The position numbers and the translations under genes were made by a program. Shown piece after piece: positions 1 to 8,397 of a DNA stretch of 64,000 bases; position 1 is the stretch's first letter, and each line of letters begins with the position of its first letter. The stretch spans positions 124,001-188,000 of the forward strand of contig CAZLJE010000002.1 in the NCBI GenBank assembly GCA_964559835.1, written 5' to 3'. Under the pieces are notes generated by a model. It was not told the origin of the DNA, did no database searches, and saw only the letters and a list, made by a program, of their open reading frames with translations. Source of the DNA: DAISJI01 sp964559835 (GTDB lineage Bacteria; Acidobacteriota; Terriglobia; Terriglobales; Acidobacteriaceae).

Positions 1-1734
1 ACCATCATGAGCGCCATCCTGGTCTCCGGCGTGGTTTCGCTGAGCCTGACGCCGATGCTGGCCAGCCGCTTCCTGCGCCCGGTCAACGAGGAGAAGCACG
101 GCCGCCTGTACCGCGCGTCGGAAAGCGCGTTCAATGCGCTGCTTCATTTATATGACCGCACGCTCGTCGGCGTGATGCGTTATCGAGCTGTCACCATGGC
201 GGTATCTGTGTTGATCCTGGTCGCGACCGTGTACATGTTCAAGGTCGTCCCCAAGGGGTTCCTGCCCAGCGAAGACACCGGCCAGATCATCGCCCAGACC
301 GAAGCCTCGCAGGATGTTTCGTTCGACCAGCTCGTTCGCCTGCACCTCCAGACCGCAAAGGTCCTGCAAAAGAATCCTTACATCGAGCACTTCAGCGCCT
401 CAACGCGCGGCTCGAACACGGGCATGTTCTTCCTCAAACTGAAGGACCGCAAAGAGCGCCCGCACGTCGATCAGGTGATGCAGTCGCTGCGGCCGCAACT
501 GGCGAAAGTACCGGACCTGCGCGTGTTTATGCAGAACCCGCCGCCCATCCGCATCGGCGGCATGATGACCAAGAGCCAGTACCAGTTCACGCTGCAAGGC
601 CCGGACACCGATGAGCTCTACAGGAGCACGCAGCTCCTGGAAGAAAAGCTGTCGCAGTCGCCGGACCTGGTGGACGTCACCACTGACCTGCAGTTGAAGA
701 ACCCGCGCGCGCATATCGACATCAATCGCGATAAGGCTTCGGCCCTCGGCATCAGCGCGAGCGACGTGGAAGACGCACTGTCCAGCGCCTACAGCGCGCG
801 CCAGGTCTCGACCATCATGGCGCCGAACAACGCCTACAAGGTCATCGTCAAAGTCGACGATGAATTCCAGACCGACCCGAACCTGCTGGCGATGCTGCAC
901 ATCCGCTCCAAGGACGGCCGCATGATCCCGCTCAACGAACTTGCTTCGTTGAAGCAGACTGTCGGGCCGCTCACCGTCAACCACTTCGGGCAGCTGCCGG
1001 CGACGACCGTTTCTTTCAGTGTCCGCCCGGGCGTGTCGCTCGGCGACGCGGTCAACCAGGTCAGCGAGACCGCGCGCAGGACGCTTCCCGGCACCATCAT
1101 CGCCACGTTCCAGGGCACCGCAAAAGAATTCGAAAAATCCCTGACCGGACTGGGCCTGCTGCTGTTGGCTGCGATCCTCGTGATCTACATCGTGCTCGGG
1201 ATCTTGTACGAGAGCTTCATCCATCCGATCACGATCCTCTCGGGGCTGCCGTCCGCCGGATTCGGCGCGCTGCTGACGCTGATGCTGTTCAAGATGGACC
1301 TCGATCTCTATGCCTTCGTCGGCATCATCATGCTCATCGGCATCGTGAAGAAGAACGCCATCATGATGATCGACTTCGCACTGGAGAATCAGCGCAAATC
1401 CGGCATGGCGCCGGAAGAAGCGATCTACCAGGGGTGCCTGGTGCGCTTCCGCCCCATCATGATGACCACCATGGCGGCGCTCATGGGCACGCTGCCCATC
1501 GCGCTCGGCATGGGCGCCGGATCGGAGTCGCGACGTCCGCTCGGTGTCGCGGTCGTGGGCGGCCTGGTCTTCTCGCAACTGCTGACGCTCTACATCACGC
1601 CGGTGGTCTACACCTACATGGAATCGCTGCAGGGCTGGCTGCGCCGCTTCCGCAAGAAACAGGCGCTGACGATCGAAGAGGTCGAACGCGAAGCCAAGCG
1701 CGAGGAGCGGGAAGTCCTCGCCGAGACGCGCTAG
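1..1734 (+). CDS. RND (HAE1/AcrB-type) efflux pump inner-membrane subunit, 3' part
   Basis: The reading frame is open to the first base of the window, so this is the C-terminal ~577 codons of a protein that is usually about 1040 aa. It begins at the end of a transmembrane helix block (SLTPMLASRFL) and continues through the second periplasmic porter/docking region. The last helix bundle carries the RND signatures GIVKKNAIMMIDFA and RFRPIMMTTMAALMG, followed by PLGVAVVGGL and a charged cytoplasmic tail. The family exports drugs, dyes or lipophilic compounds by proton antiport together with a membrane-fusion protein and an outer-membrane channel. Neither partner is inside the window, and they would be expected upstream. 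The substrate cannot be read from the sequence. The next gene starts 73 bases later on the same strand and is unrelated. Confidence 0.93.
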   Translation, partial: TIMSAILVSGVVSLSLTPMLASRFLRPVNEEKHGRLYRASESAFNALLHLYDRTLVGVMRYRAVTMAVSVLILVATVYMFKVVPKGFLPSEDTGQIIAQTEASQDVSFDQLVRLHLQTAKVLQKNPYIEHFSASTRGSNTGMFFLKLKDRKERPHVDQVMQSLRPQLAKVPDLRVFMQNPPPIRIGGMMTKSQYQFTLQGPDTDELYRSTQLLEEKLSQSPDLVDVTTDLQLKNPRAHIDINRDKASALGISASDVEDALSSAYSARQVSTIMAPNNAYKVIVKVDDEFQTDPNLLAMLHIRSKDGRMIPLNELASLKQTVGPLTVNHFGQLPATTVSFSVRPGVSLGDAVNQVSETARRTLPGTIIATFQGTAKEFEKSLTGLGLLLLAAILVIYIVLGILYESFIHPITILSGLPSAGFGALLTLMLFKMDLDLYAFVGIIMLIGIVKKNAIMMIDFALENQRKSGMAPEEAIYQGCLVRFRPIMMTTMAALMGTLPIALGMGAGSESRRPLGVAVVGGLVFSQLLTLYITPVVYTYMESLQGWLRRFRKKQALTIEEVEREAKREEREVLAETR

Positions 1735-1806
1735 GGTGCCGAGTCTTGCGTGCCGCGGTGCTAAACTCAGTGGTTTCGCAAATCGCTCCGAGGCTGTCTT
1801 TAATAT

Positions 1807-3093
1807 ATGACCCGCGAAGAAGTCGTCGCCAAATATAAGAAGTATCTCTTCCCCTCCGTCACCACCTACTTCACTGACCCGCTCGTCACGGACCACGCTT
1901 CCATGCAGTACCTGTGGGATTCGGAAGGAATCAAGTACCTCGATTTCTTCGGCGGCATAGTGACCATCTCCGTCGGCCACTGTAACCCGCACGTTACCTC
2001 GAAGATCAAGGCGCAGATCGACAAGCTCCAGCACGGATCGACCGTACTGCCGAACGAGGCGCTCGTCGCCATCGCCGAGAAGCTCGCCGAGATCACGCCC
2101 GGCGAGATCAGCAAGAGCTACTTCACCAATTCCGGCACCGAAGCGAACGAGACCGCCGTCCAACTGGCGCGAACGCACACGAAGAACTTCGAGATCGTCG
2201 CGTTGCGCCACGGCTACAGCGGACGCTCGCAGCTGGCGCAGTCCATCACCGGCATCCAGTCATGGCGCGCCTCGCTGCCCGGTGCCTTCGGCGTGGTGCA
2301 CGCGCTGAATCCCTACTGCTATCGCTGCCCGTTCGGATTGAAATATCCCGACTGCGGCGTGGCCTGCGCCCACGATGTCGAGAACGTCATCCAGACCGCG
2401 ACCAGCGGCAGCGTCGCCGGATTCCTCGCGGAGCCGATCCAGGGTCTCGGCGGGTTCATCGTCCCGCCGCCCGAATATTTCAAGATCGTCTTCACAATCA
2501 TCAAGAAGCATGGCGGTGATTTCATCAGCGACGAGGTCCAGACCGCATGGGGCCGCACCGGCAAGAAATGGTTCGGCATCGAGCACTGGGAGGTCACGCC
2601 CGACATCATCACCAGCGCCAAAGGTTTGGGCAACGGCGTGCCCGTCGGCGTGACCATGACCACGCCGGATATCGCGAACAGCTTCAAGGGCCTCCAGATC
2701 TCGACTTTTGGCGGCAATCCCGTTACCAGCGTTGCGTGCAAAGCCGTCATCGACGTCATCGAAGAAGATCAGCTCGCCGAGAACGCGCATGAGGTCGGCA
2801 ACTACTTCCAACAGGGACTGAAGGGATTGCAGGAGAAGCACGCGCTCATCGGAGACGTCCGCGGCATGGGCTTGCTACAGGCGCTCGAACTGGTGAAGGA
2901 CCGCAAGACCAAGGAACCGGCGCCGCAGGAAACCAACCGTCTGCTCGACGAAGCGCGCAACGCCGGCCTGATCATCGGCAAGGGCGGACTGTATGGCAAC
3001 GTCATCCGCATGTCCCCGCCGCTCAACATCAGCAAGGCCGACGTGGACGAGGCGATCAAGATGCTGGATACGGCGCTGACCGCGACAAAGTAA
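1807..3093 (+). CDS. Class III (acetylornithine/AGXT2-like) PLP aminotransferase
   Basis: A 428-aa fold-type I aminotransferase of the ornithine/GABA aminotransferase class. Visible motifs are NSGTEANE near residues 108-115, the cofactor-ring aspartate in DEVQTAWGR (D242) and the PLP lysine in SAKGLGNG (K272). The cysteine-containing stretch YCYRCPFG near 170-176 occurs in alanine-glyoxylate and beta-alanine aminotransferase-like members. It would move an amino group from an omega-amino acid or alanine to a 2-oxo acid. The exact substrate (alanine/glyoxylate, beta-alanine or GABA) cannot be fixed. The ATG follows an AT-rich stretch without a strong Shine-Dalgarno sequence. The gene is probably monocistronic: its stop is followed at once by an inverted repeat and a convergent gene. 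Confidence 0.9.
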   Translation: MTREEVVAKYKKYLFPSVTTYFTDPLVTDHASMQYLWDSEGIKYLDFFGGIVTISVGHCNPHVTSKIKAQIDKLQHGSTVLPNEALVAIAEKLAEITPGEISKSYFTNSGTEANETAVQLARTHTKNFEIVALRHGYSGRSQLAQSITGIQSWRASLPGAFGVVHALNPYCYRCPFGLKYPDCGVACAHDVENVIQTATSGSVAGFLAEPIQGLGGFIVPPPEYFKIVFTIIKKHGGDFISDEVQTAWGRTGKKWFGIEHWEVTPDIITSAKGLGNGVPVGVTMTTPDIANSFKGLQISTFGGNPVTSVACKAVIDVIEEDQLAENAHEVGNYFQQGLKGLQEKHALIGDVRGMGLLQALELVKDRKTKEPAPQETNRLLDEARNAGLIIGKGGLYGNVIRMSPPLNISKADVDEAIKMLDTALTATK

Positions 3094-3096
3094 GAA

Positions 3097-3172
3097 CGCC
3101 ACGGATCTGCACGGATTCACACGGATAAATCATAAAAGCCTTATCCGTGAATATCTGTGCAGATGCGTGGCG
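3097..3172. repeat. Short-word inverted repeat (word CACGGAT)
   Basis: The left arm (3097-3128) repeats CACGGAT three times with small changes. The right arm (3141-3172) is close to its reverse complement (TTATCCGTG..TGTGCAGAT..GTGGCG). The loop is about 12 nt. It lies between two convergent genes and could form a long hairpin in either transcript. It belongs to the family of word-repeat hairpins listed in the findings. There is no T-run typical of an intrinsic terminator. Confidence 0.85.
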
Positions 3173-3213
3173 TAATTTTCTTTGTGTTCCTCCGTGTCCT
3201 TTGTGGTGGATGT

Positions 3214-3792
3214 TTAGATTGGCGTGTAATACGACTCTCCGGCGCACGCCCTGCACAGCGTCTTTCCATCGCGCACGACTTCGCGACGAAAGTTGATTCC
3301 CTCGCCGCACTGGGCGCACACGATCCGCTCCGCCTTGTAGCCGGGGAATTCCTCGGGCGGCAAGTCGACGCGCACTTCCTGCACGTCGAACAAATCCTCG
3401 TCGTCCATCTCGCGATAGGCCTTCATCTGCTGCGGGTTCTTCTGTAATTCCGGGTACATTCGTTTCGCCAGCGCCTTCGACGACTCCTTCGCCGCGATAC
3501 GGAACGCCCGCCCGTTGCTGACGTCCACGAAGGTGGCCGCCATCTTCCCCCAATCGCGGAACTTGAGCGCCCTTTTGCCCAGCCGGCAGCCGGTGACGAC
3601 GCCGATCGCGTCGGTGGCGCAGCGGTCGATCTCGACGAACGTGACCAGCCGCTTGCGATCTTTTCCGCGCGGATCCTCGATGCCAAGCTTTCGTAGCCCG
3701 AACATCGCCATGCGCACCCCGAGCACCTGCCCGGCGCACAGATGCCCGTGGGCGACTTCGGCTTCGCGGAGATATTCGTCGAGAGAGTTCAT
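3214..3792 (-). CDS. FmdE-like protein with C-terminal zinc ribbon
   Basis: A 192-aa protein. Residues ~12-140 match the formylmethanofuran dehydrogenase subunit E (FmdE) domain: HGHLCAGQVLG (H15, H17, C19), a cysteine in DRCATDAI (C58) and one in TGCRLGKRAL (C69). The C-terminus has two CxxC pairs (C159/C162 and C180/C183), which form a zinc-ribbon-like element of the kind seen in TraR/DksA-type proteins. In methanogens FmdE is linked to molybdenum or tungsten enzymes. Bacterial stand-alone copies have no firmly established role, though metal or molybdopterin handling is a reasonable guess. No Fmd or molybdenum-cofactor genes are next to it. A hairpin repeat separates it from the upstream gene on the same strand. 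Confidence 0.85.
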   Translation of the reverse strand: MNSLDEYLREAEVAHGHLCAGQVLGVRMAMFGLRKLGIEDPRGKDRKRLVTFVEIDRCATDAIGVVTGCRLGKRALKFRDWGKMAATFVDVSNGRAFRIAAKESSKALAKRMYPELQKNPQQMKAYREMDDEDLFDVQEVRVDLPPEEFPGYKAERIVCAQCGEGINFRREVVRDGKTLCRACAGESYYTPI

Positions 3793-3797
3793 CGTGA

Positions 3798-3869
3798 GTT
3801 GTACGTTGTAAGTTGTACGTTCAAAGTTGCAGATGACGACGACCGAACTTGCAACTTACAACGTACAAC
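3798..3869. repeat. Short-word inverted repeat (word TTGTAAGTT / TTGTACGTT)
   Basis: The left arm is 3798-3822 and the right arm 3844-3869. The reverse complement of the right arm matches the left arm at about 24 of 26 positions. The word AGTTGTACGTTGTAAGTTG is built from tandem 9-mers. The repeat sits between the stop of the 3876-4550 gene and the start of the FmdE-like gene, both on the minus strand. Nearly the same word recurs at 46.3 and 50.0 kb. Confidence 0.88.
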
Positions 3870-3875
3870 CTTCAA

Positions 3876-4550
3876 CTATTTCTCTTCCCCCTCACTCGCA
3901 TCCACGGCCACATCGGCGGCGTGTCCCTTGATAGCGAAGGTCATCTTCTGTCCCGAGGCCGGCGCGAAGGTCACGCGTGTCGGGCCGCGTTGCCAGTCGG
4001 GGGCGCCGCACTCGCTATCGGGAAGGTCGCCGTTGTTTGCCGCGCCGATCTCCCGCCGCAATATCGGCTTCTTCGTCCCGATCTGCGTCACGACAGCGTA
4101 CAGTTTGGTCGCATCGTCGCTCAGTCCGCAATACGCCGCGTAATCGCGGTACCAGCTCGCGACCGAATAGAACGGATCGAATAGCGGGAGGCCTACCTGG
4201 CTGACGCGTCCGGTCTCGCGGTCCACCATGATCCACCCGCCCCGCTGCCACTTCCATTTGTGGTTGGTGCCCTCGTCCGCGGGCAGCCAATCGTTCAACC
4301 GGTACGCCCGGCGCACGACGAAGATCCGGTCCGTCACATCGTGCGGCTCGCCCGTCGTAAATTCCTTCAACTTGCCGTCGACGTAGAGCGAGCGGATCTT
4401 CAGGTCGATGGATTTGTCTTCACTCGACCCGAGGAACAGCTTCACCGGCAACGGCTTTCCGAAGGTGATGACATGCGGATTCGCGGCCCACGCGCCCGCT
4501 GCAAACGCGATTACCAGGCCGATGACAATTAGGTTGCGAAGATTGCGCAT
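3876..4550 (-). CDS. Secreted protein of unknown function
   Basis: A 224-aa protein read from the ATG at 4550; a TTG two codons upstream is less likely. The first ~22 residues form a signal peptide (NLIVIGLVIAFAAGAWAA). The mature part has no family I can name. It contains motifs such as DRIFVVRRAYRLND and a Trp-rich WKWQRGGWIMVD segment, reminiscent of beta-rich secreted proteins common in acidobacteria. The end is acidic (VDASEGEEK). It lies upstream of, and on the same strand as, the FmdE-like gene, but a hairpin repeat lies between them. Function is unknown. Confidence 0.75.
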   Translation of the reverse strand: MRNLRNLIVIGLVIAFAAGAWAANPHVITFGKPLPVKLFLGSSEDKSIDLKIRSLYVDGKLKEFTTGEPHDVTDRIFVVRRAYRLNDWLPADEGTNHKWKWQRGGWIMVDRETGRVSQVGLPLFDPFYSVASWYRDYAAYCGLSDDATKLYAVVTQIGTKKPILRREIGAANNGDLPDSECGAPDWQRGPTRVTFAPASGQKMTFAIKGHAADVAVDASEGEEK

Positions 4551-4693
4551 GTTCAAAGCCTAGTCCCGTCGTCGACGGCGTGCAACGGTCACCCCCAATG
4601 GTACAAAGGGCCTAGCCCTTCAGTTACTTCGGTGCCTAAGGCTCTTTTGTTGTTGCAAGCAACCTTCGCCGCCGTATCCTGCTTCTTCCATCT

Positions 4694-5674
4694 ATGCCTC
4701 AGGTTCCCCTGATCAAACGTTCTCCTAAAGTCCTTGTCGTCGATGACCACGTTGACAACGCGTCGCTCATGGCGCATTTATTGCGCTCGCGCGGCTACGA
4801 AGTCGAGGTCGCCCATCACGCCGAACAGGCACAGAGGTCCATCGAGGCGCAGGCGCCCGACCTCATCCTGCTCGACGTCATCATGCCCGGGCGCTCCGGC
4901 TACGATCTCTGTATCGACCTGAAATCAAAACCGGACACCCGTCTCATCCCCATCGTGATGATGACCGGCCTCAGCGACCGCGAAGACAAGATCCGCGGCA
5001 TCGAAGCCGGCGCCGACGATTTCCTCAACAAGCCACTTTTCCCCGAAGAACTTTTTGCTCGCGTCAAGTCGCTGATCAAGCTCAAGGAATACACCGACGA
5101 ACTGGAAGACGCCGAAGGCGTCCTCTGCACGCTGGGTCTCAGCGTTGAGGCACGCGATCCGTACACGGAAGGCCACTGCGAGCGCCTGGCCCAGCTCGCA
5201 CATGCGCTGGGCAAACAACTCGCTCTTGATGAGGACTCTCTCGTGGCGCTCCGTCGCGGCGGGTTCCTGCACGACCTCGGCAAGATCACCGTCCCCGACG
5301 AGATCCTGAAGAAAGGCTCGAACCTGACCGCCGCCGAATGGGAGATCATCAAGCAGCACCCCATCACCGGCGAGATGATCTGCCGCCCTCTGAAGTCGCT
5401 TCGCCCGGTTCTGCCCATCATCCGCAGCCACCACGAGCACTGGAACGGCAGCGGCTATCCGGACGGCCTTGCCGGCCAGGAGATCCCCTTGTTGGCACGG
5501 ATCCTGCAGACGGTGGACGTGTACGATGCGCTCACAACCGAGCGCCCTTACAAGCGTGCGCTGTCACACGAAGAAACGGCGCGCATGATGCGCCGCGAAG
5601 CCAAGGCCGGCCTCTGGGATGAATCGCTCGTCGAGGAGTTTCTGAACGTCGTGGCCAAGGCACAAGCTGCGTGA
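4694..5674 (+). CDS. Response regulator with HD-GYP phosphodiesterase domain
   Basis: A 326-aa two-domain protein (RpfG-like arrangement). Residues ~11-130 form a receiver domain with acidic residues in VVDDH, phospho-acceptor D61 in LLLDVIMPG and the conserved lysine in LNKP (K113). Residues ~145-325 form the HD-GYP domain with H193-D194 in FLHDLGK, HHEHWNGSGYP (GYP at 254-256) and VDVYDALTTERPYK. HD-GYP domains hydrolyse cyclic di-GMP, sometimes cGAMP, to linear products, so this is probably a phosphorylation-controlled c-di-GMP phosphodiesterase in the cytoplasm. All metal-binding signature residues that I can see are present. No partner histidine kinase is adjacent. Confidence 0.93.
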   Translation: MPQVPLIKRSPKVLVVDDHVDNASLMAHLLRSRGYEVEVAHHAEQAQRSIEAQAPDLILLDVIMPGRSGYDLCIDLKSKPDTRLIPIVMMTGLSDREDKIRGIEAGADDFLNKPLFPEELFARVKSLIKLKEYTDELEDAEGVLCTLGLSVEARDPYTEGHCERLAQLAHALGKQLALDEDSLVALRRGGFLHDLGKITVPDEILKKGSNLTAAEWEIIKQHPITGEMICRPLKSLRPVLPIIRSHHEHWNGSGYPDGLAGQEIPLLARILQTVDVYDALTTERPYKRALSHEETARMMRREAKAGLWDESLVEEFLNVVAKAQAA

Positions 5675-5678
5675 AAGA

Positions 5679-5843
5679 CGTACGTCGTACGTGGTAGGTG
5701 GTCGGTCGTAGGTCGGAACGAGAGGACAGCGCCTATACTTGACGACCGACCGCAGCCGGCGTTTTGCAAAAACCTGTACGGGTCGTAGGTCGAGCCGACG
5801 TTGAGGGCGCGACCTACGCTCTACCGCCTACGACCTACCTACT
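5679..5843. repeat. Short-word inverted repeat array (word GTCGTAGGTCG)
   Basis: The left arm (about 5679-5716) is a chain of GTAGGT/GTCGTAGGTCGG words. The right arm (about 5808-5843) carries the complementary CGACCTACC words. A partial inner copy (GGTCGTAGGTCGAGCCGAC) lies near 5781. It fills the gap between the convergent HD-GYP gene and the 5850-6422 gene. It is more degenerate than most other members of this repeat family in the window. Confidence 0.7.
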
Positions 5844-5849
5844 TAGCCT

Positions 5850-6422
5850 CTACGCCGGGACTTGCTTCACCTGTTCCGCCTGCTCTGACGCTTCCTTCTG
5901 CTGTCGCTGTGCCGATCGGGGGCCAGCCGAGGGCCGCATCGCGTCGAGCACTTCGTCGGCGATCCGCGTGCCGCGTGCACAACGGGCCAGCAGTGCCAGT
6001 CCTAAAAGCGCCGAGATTGAATTGAGCAGTCCCGGTTTTCGGATCCCGCGCAGCACCGCCGCCGCGCCCAATCCGCCCATGACCAGCCGCGTGCCCGGCG
6101 CCCAGTTGTCCTGCGCCAGTTCTGGACGGCTGCCCGAACGTACCGACCCGCGAATGATCGACGCAGGCTCCGCGATCATCCCTTCCGCGCGGTGCTCCAG
6201 ATCGCGCACGCCTTTGTCCATCGACTCGCCGGTGAGCCGCAACAGCCGGACCAGCCGCTGCCGTGCCATCGCCCGCCGCCGGTGCCCGCGGTCTGGATCC
6301 AGGGCATACATGACTGCCGCTCCCAGGCTCATGCCCGCGATCATGGACAGGGTCGCGTGGCCGTGCGCCCGCGTACACTCCTGCGACTCGCGAGCGGAGC
6401 GCTGATGGCGTTTGTCTTTCAT
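5850..6422 (-). CDS. Small membrane-associated protein, unknown
   Basis: A 190-aa protein with a strong Shine-Dalgarno (GGAGG, 6 nt before the ATG). It has a basic, His/Arg-rich N-terminus, then hydrophobic segments near 25-42 (LSMIAGMSLGAAVMYAL, followed by DPDRGHRRRAMARQ) and near 120-150 (SISALLGLALLARC). The C-terminus is Gln/Lys-rich. The motif AL-DP-x-x-G-x-R-R-x-x-x, basic directly after a glycine-rich helix, is typical of YtxH-like/gas-vesicle-like small envelope proteins found with stress genes in acidobacteria. The fit is by pattern only. No catalytic motif is visible. Confidence 0.65.
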   Translation of the reverse strand: MKDKRHQRSARESQECTRAHGHATLSMIAGMSLGAAVMYALDPDRGHRRRAMARQRLVRLLRLTGESMDKGVRDLEHRAEGMIAEPASIIRGSVRSGSRPELAQDNWAPGTRLVMGGLGAAAVLRGIRKPGLLNSISALLGLALLARCARGTRIADEVLDAMRPSAGPRSAQRQQKEASEQAEQVKQVPA

Positions 6423-6477
6423 AGGAAACCTCCAGGAGTTACGATGCCGTCGCAGCCGGGAGGGTGGAACTCACCGC

Positions 6478-6723
6478 TCAGGAAGCGATTGCGCCGCGCG
6501 CCCGTTCCAGCGGTACTGCGATCACGCCCCTGCCGTGCTCATACGCCAGCGTCATCTGCGCCGCGCAGCGGTTGCATAGCCAGAAGTATTCGATCTTGTG
6601 TGCCGGCTTCTTATTGCCCACGGGTTGCGGCCCGCCCAATCCGCTTTCCATCTGGAACAGGCGGCCATCACGCAGGTAATGGAACGGGGTCGTACAAGAA
6701 GGGTTGGCGCATTTGGCGAGCAT
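6478..6723 (-). CDS. Small zinc-ribbon-like protein
   Basis: An 81-aa protein. The start is placed at the ATG at 6723 because AGGAG lies six bases upstream; a TTG at 6747 would add eight residues. Two cysteine pairs, CANPSC near residue 4 and LCNRC near residue 52, together with FHYLRDGRLF, suggest a one-zinc ribbon. The C-terminal half ends in VIAVPLERARGAIAS. Similar short proteins are annotated as hypothetical in acidobacteria. It could bind nucleic acid or another protein, but nothing here decides that. Confidence 0.7.
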   Translation of the reverse strand: MLAKCANPSCTTPFHYLRDGRLFQMESGLGGPQPVGNKKPAHKIEYFWLCNRCAAQMTLAYEHGRGVIAVPLERARGAIAS

Positions 6724-6852
6724 CTCTAGCTCCTGCAGGGCAGACAAGCTTCACCCGAGGGACGTACTTAATCCGTAGGATGCAGCAACTCAGGAATTCG
6801 TTCCCCCTGTGGAAAACTCATTTTGCGCCGGTCCGGCATACTTCGGCGCCCG

Positions 6853-7716
6853 TCAGCCCGCCAAATCCGCGTACGAGATCAATTCGATCCCCGCCCGCTC
6901 GACCGCAGCCCGCGTTTCCGCCGAGGTCAGCCAACGCAACTCTTCTTCCCGTGAGGCGGTCAACTTGCTCAAGCCCGCCAGACCGGAATCCGAATATCCG
7001 GGGTGAGTCACCAATTCCCAGGTTCCCTCAGGGATACGCGCCAGCATGTCGCATACCATGCGCTGGTCCACGTGCCCGGTGAGCGCGATTCCGACGGTCC
7101 CGTCCGTCGTGGCCATGCCCGCCCGTTCCACCTCGCGGCGGAATTTCAACGCCAGCGTCCGCAACGACTGGACCGCCGTCCACCGCGACAGCGTTCCCCA
7201 GCGCCGGAACACGTGCCGGAATCCCACCGCCGATTCCGGCTCGAACGGGTTGCGCACCGCCTTCACACCGCAGTCGGCGGCCGCGCGCAGCAACGCTTTC
7301 AATACCGGCGGGAAGACGTGGGTGTGCTTGTGCGTATCGAAGTGCGATACGTTTATCCGCGCTGCCTGGAGTTTACGGATCTGGGCGCTTGCCTCCGCCG
7401 TGATTTCGCCGTCGTCCAGGCGTCCGCGCATCGCCATGGAAGCAAACCGGGTAAACCCCGGGCGGAAGCGCTCGCCCTCGGCGAGTGTCGGAAGCTTGTC
7501 CGCCGCTAATACGGGATTTAACTGGATCAGGTCGATATGGCAGCCGATCGCCAGATTTGGCGCGTCCGCGGTCGCCACAATGGCATCGTCAAACGCGGCG
7601 CCGTTCGCCATCAGGGTCGCCGATGTGACGATCCCCCGCCGGCTCGCCTCCACGATGGCTCGATTGACCCCAGGCGTCAGGCCCAGGTCATCGGCGTTCA
7701 CGATCAGCCGCTTCAC
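6853..7716 (-). CDS. ChbG/YdjC/HpnK-family carbohydrate deacetylase
   Basis: A 287-aa protein if started at the GTG at 7716 (VKRLIVNADDLGLTPG). That start matches the usual N-terminus of the family; a GTG at 7755 would add 13 residues. Metal-binding motifs are visible: NADDLG (aspartates), IGCHIDLIQLNPV (His) and SHFDTHKHTHVFP (two His). The family removes acetyl groups from N-acetylated sugars such as chitobiose, or from hopanoid-linked glucosamine (HpnK). The substrate cannot be decided here because neither hopanoid nor chitobiose genes are adjacent. It stands alone and is divergent from the PPOX gene. Confidence 0.88.
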   Translation of the reverse strand: MKRLIVNADDLGLTPGVNRAIVEASRRGIVTSATLMANGAAFDDAIVATADAPNLAIGCHIDLIQLNPVLAADKLPTLAEGERFRPGFTRFASMAMRGRLDDGEITAEASAQIRKLQAARINVSHFDTHKHTHVFPPVLKALLRAAADCGVKAVRNPFEPESAVGFRHVFRRWGTLSRWTAVQSLRTLALKFRREVERAGMATTDGTVGIALTGHVDQRMVCDMLARIPEGTWELVTHPGYSDSGLAGLSKLTASREEELRWLTSAETRAAVERAGIELISYADLAG

Positions 7717-7800
7717 GTCAGCAGTGTAACGTAGCACCGGTGTCTCGCCGGTCACGCGGCTGTCTGTTTCAATCAGTTCGTCGTAAACTATCGGCCGTTC

Positions 7801-7806
7801 GGAGGT
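7801..7806 (+). promoter_or_regulatory. Ribosome binding site fixing the PPOX start
   Basis: GGAGGT lies 5 nt before the ATG at 7812. It supports that ATG over an in-frame upstream start at 7740, whose extra residues would overlap the divergent deacetylase promoter region. Confidence 0.7.
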
Positions 7807-7811
7807 GCTTC

Positions 7812-8330
7812 ATGCCGGCGACAGCGACCAGGAAGTCAACGGCAAAAGAACCGAAGGCGGGCCGTCCGATCATGCCGGCGCTTTACGGCATGGAAAAAGC
7901 GAAGAAAGGGACGATGAAATGGTCCGCGGTGGAGAAGAAGCTCGCCGCGTCGCGCAATTACTGGATCTGCACCACTCGCGCCGGCGGACGTCCGCACGCG
8001 ATGCCGGTCTGGGGGTTCTATCTCGACGGCGCCATCTTTTTTGGTACCGGGCGAGAGACGCTGAAGGCGAAGAATATCGCCAGGAATCCGGATATCGTCA
8101 TTCACCTCGAGAGCGGCGACGACGCCGTGATCGTCGAGTGCAATGTCGAGGAGCAGCCGCTCACAGATTCAGCCTTCCGCAAGCGGTTGGATAAACTCAG
8201 CGTCAAGAAATACAAGATGCCGCTCATGGTCGTGCCGGAATCGGTGCTCTACCGCGCTCGTCCGAGGGTCGTCCTCGCCTGGCGCGAGAAGGACTTCCCC
8301 GTGTCCGGGACACGCTGGGAGCTCGACTAG
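7812..8330 (+). CDS. Pyridoxamine 5'-phosphate oxidase-fold protein
   Basis: A 172-aa split-barrel flavin-binding protein. After a basic N-terminus, residues ~45-110 carry the family pattern WICTTRAGGRPHAMPVWGFYLDGAIFF..GR, followed by KAKNIARNP and VIHLESGDDAVIVE. The C-terminal part includes YRARPRVVLAWREKDF. Such small PPOX-fold proteins bind FMN, F420 or heme, and in many cases their reaction is unknown. The pattern here (RPHxMPVW, K..NI..NP) is common among F420/FMN-dependent oxidoreductase-like members. No operon partner is present, and a hairpin repeat follows the stop directly. Confidence 0.85.
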   Translation: MPATATRKSTAKEPKAGRPIMPALYGMEKAKKGTMKWSAVEKKLAASRNYWICTTRAGGRPHAMPVWGFYLDGAIFFGTGRETLKAKNIARNPDIVIHLESGDDAVIVECNVEEQPLTDSAFRKRLDKLSVKKYKMPLMVVPESVLYRARPRVVLAWREKDFPVSGTRWELD

Positions 8331-8396
8331 GTGTCAGGCTTCAGGTGTCTGGAAAACCATCGCCTGATACCTGACACCCGAAGCCTGAAACCTGGT
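8331..8396. repeat. Short-word inverted repeat (word TCAGGTGTC/CAGGCTT)
   Basis: The left arm GTGTCAGGCTTCAGGTGTC begins at 8331. The right arm (about 8364-8396) contains the complementary words CTGATACCTGACACC and GAAGCCTGAAACC. It exactly fills the 67 nt between the stops of two convergent genes. Confidence 0.85.
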
Positions 8397-8397
8397 G

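Noticed and set aside
400..2211. 603-codon antisense open frame opposite the RND pump
   Set aside because: No protein-like motifs; long antisense frames are expected opposite GC-rich genes with strong codon bias.
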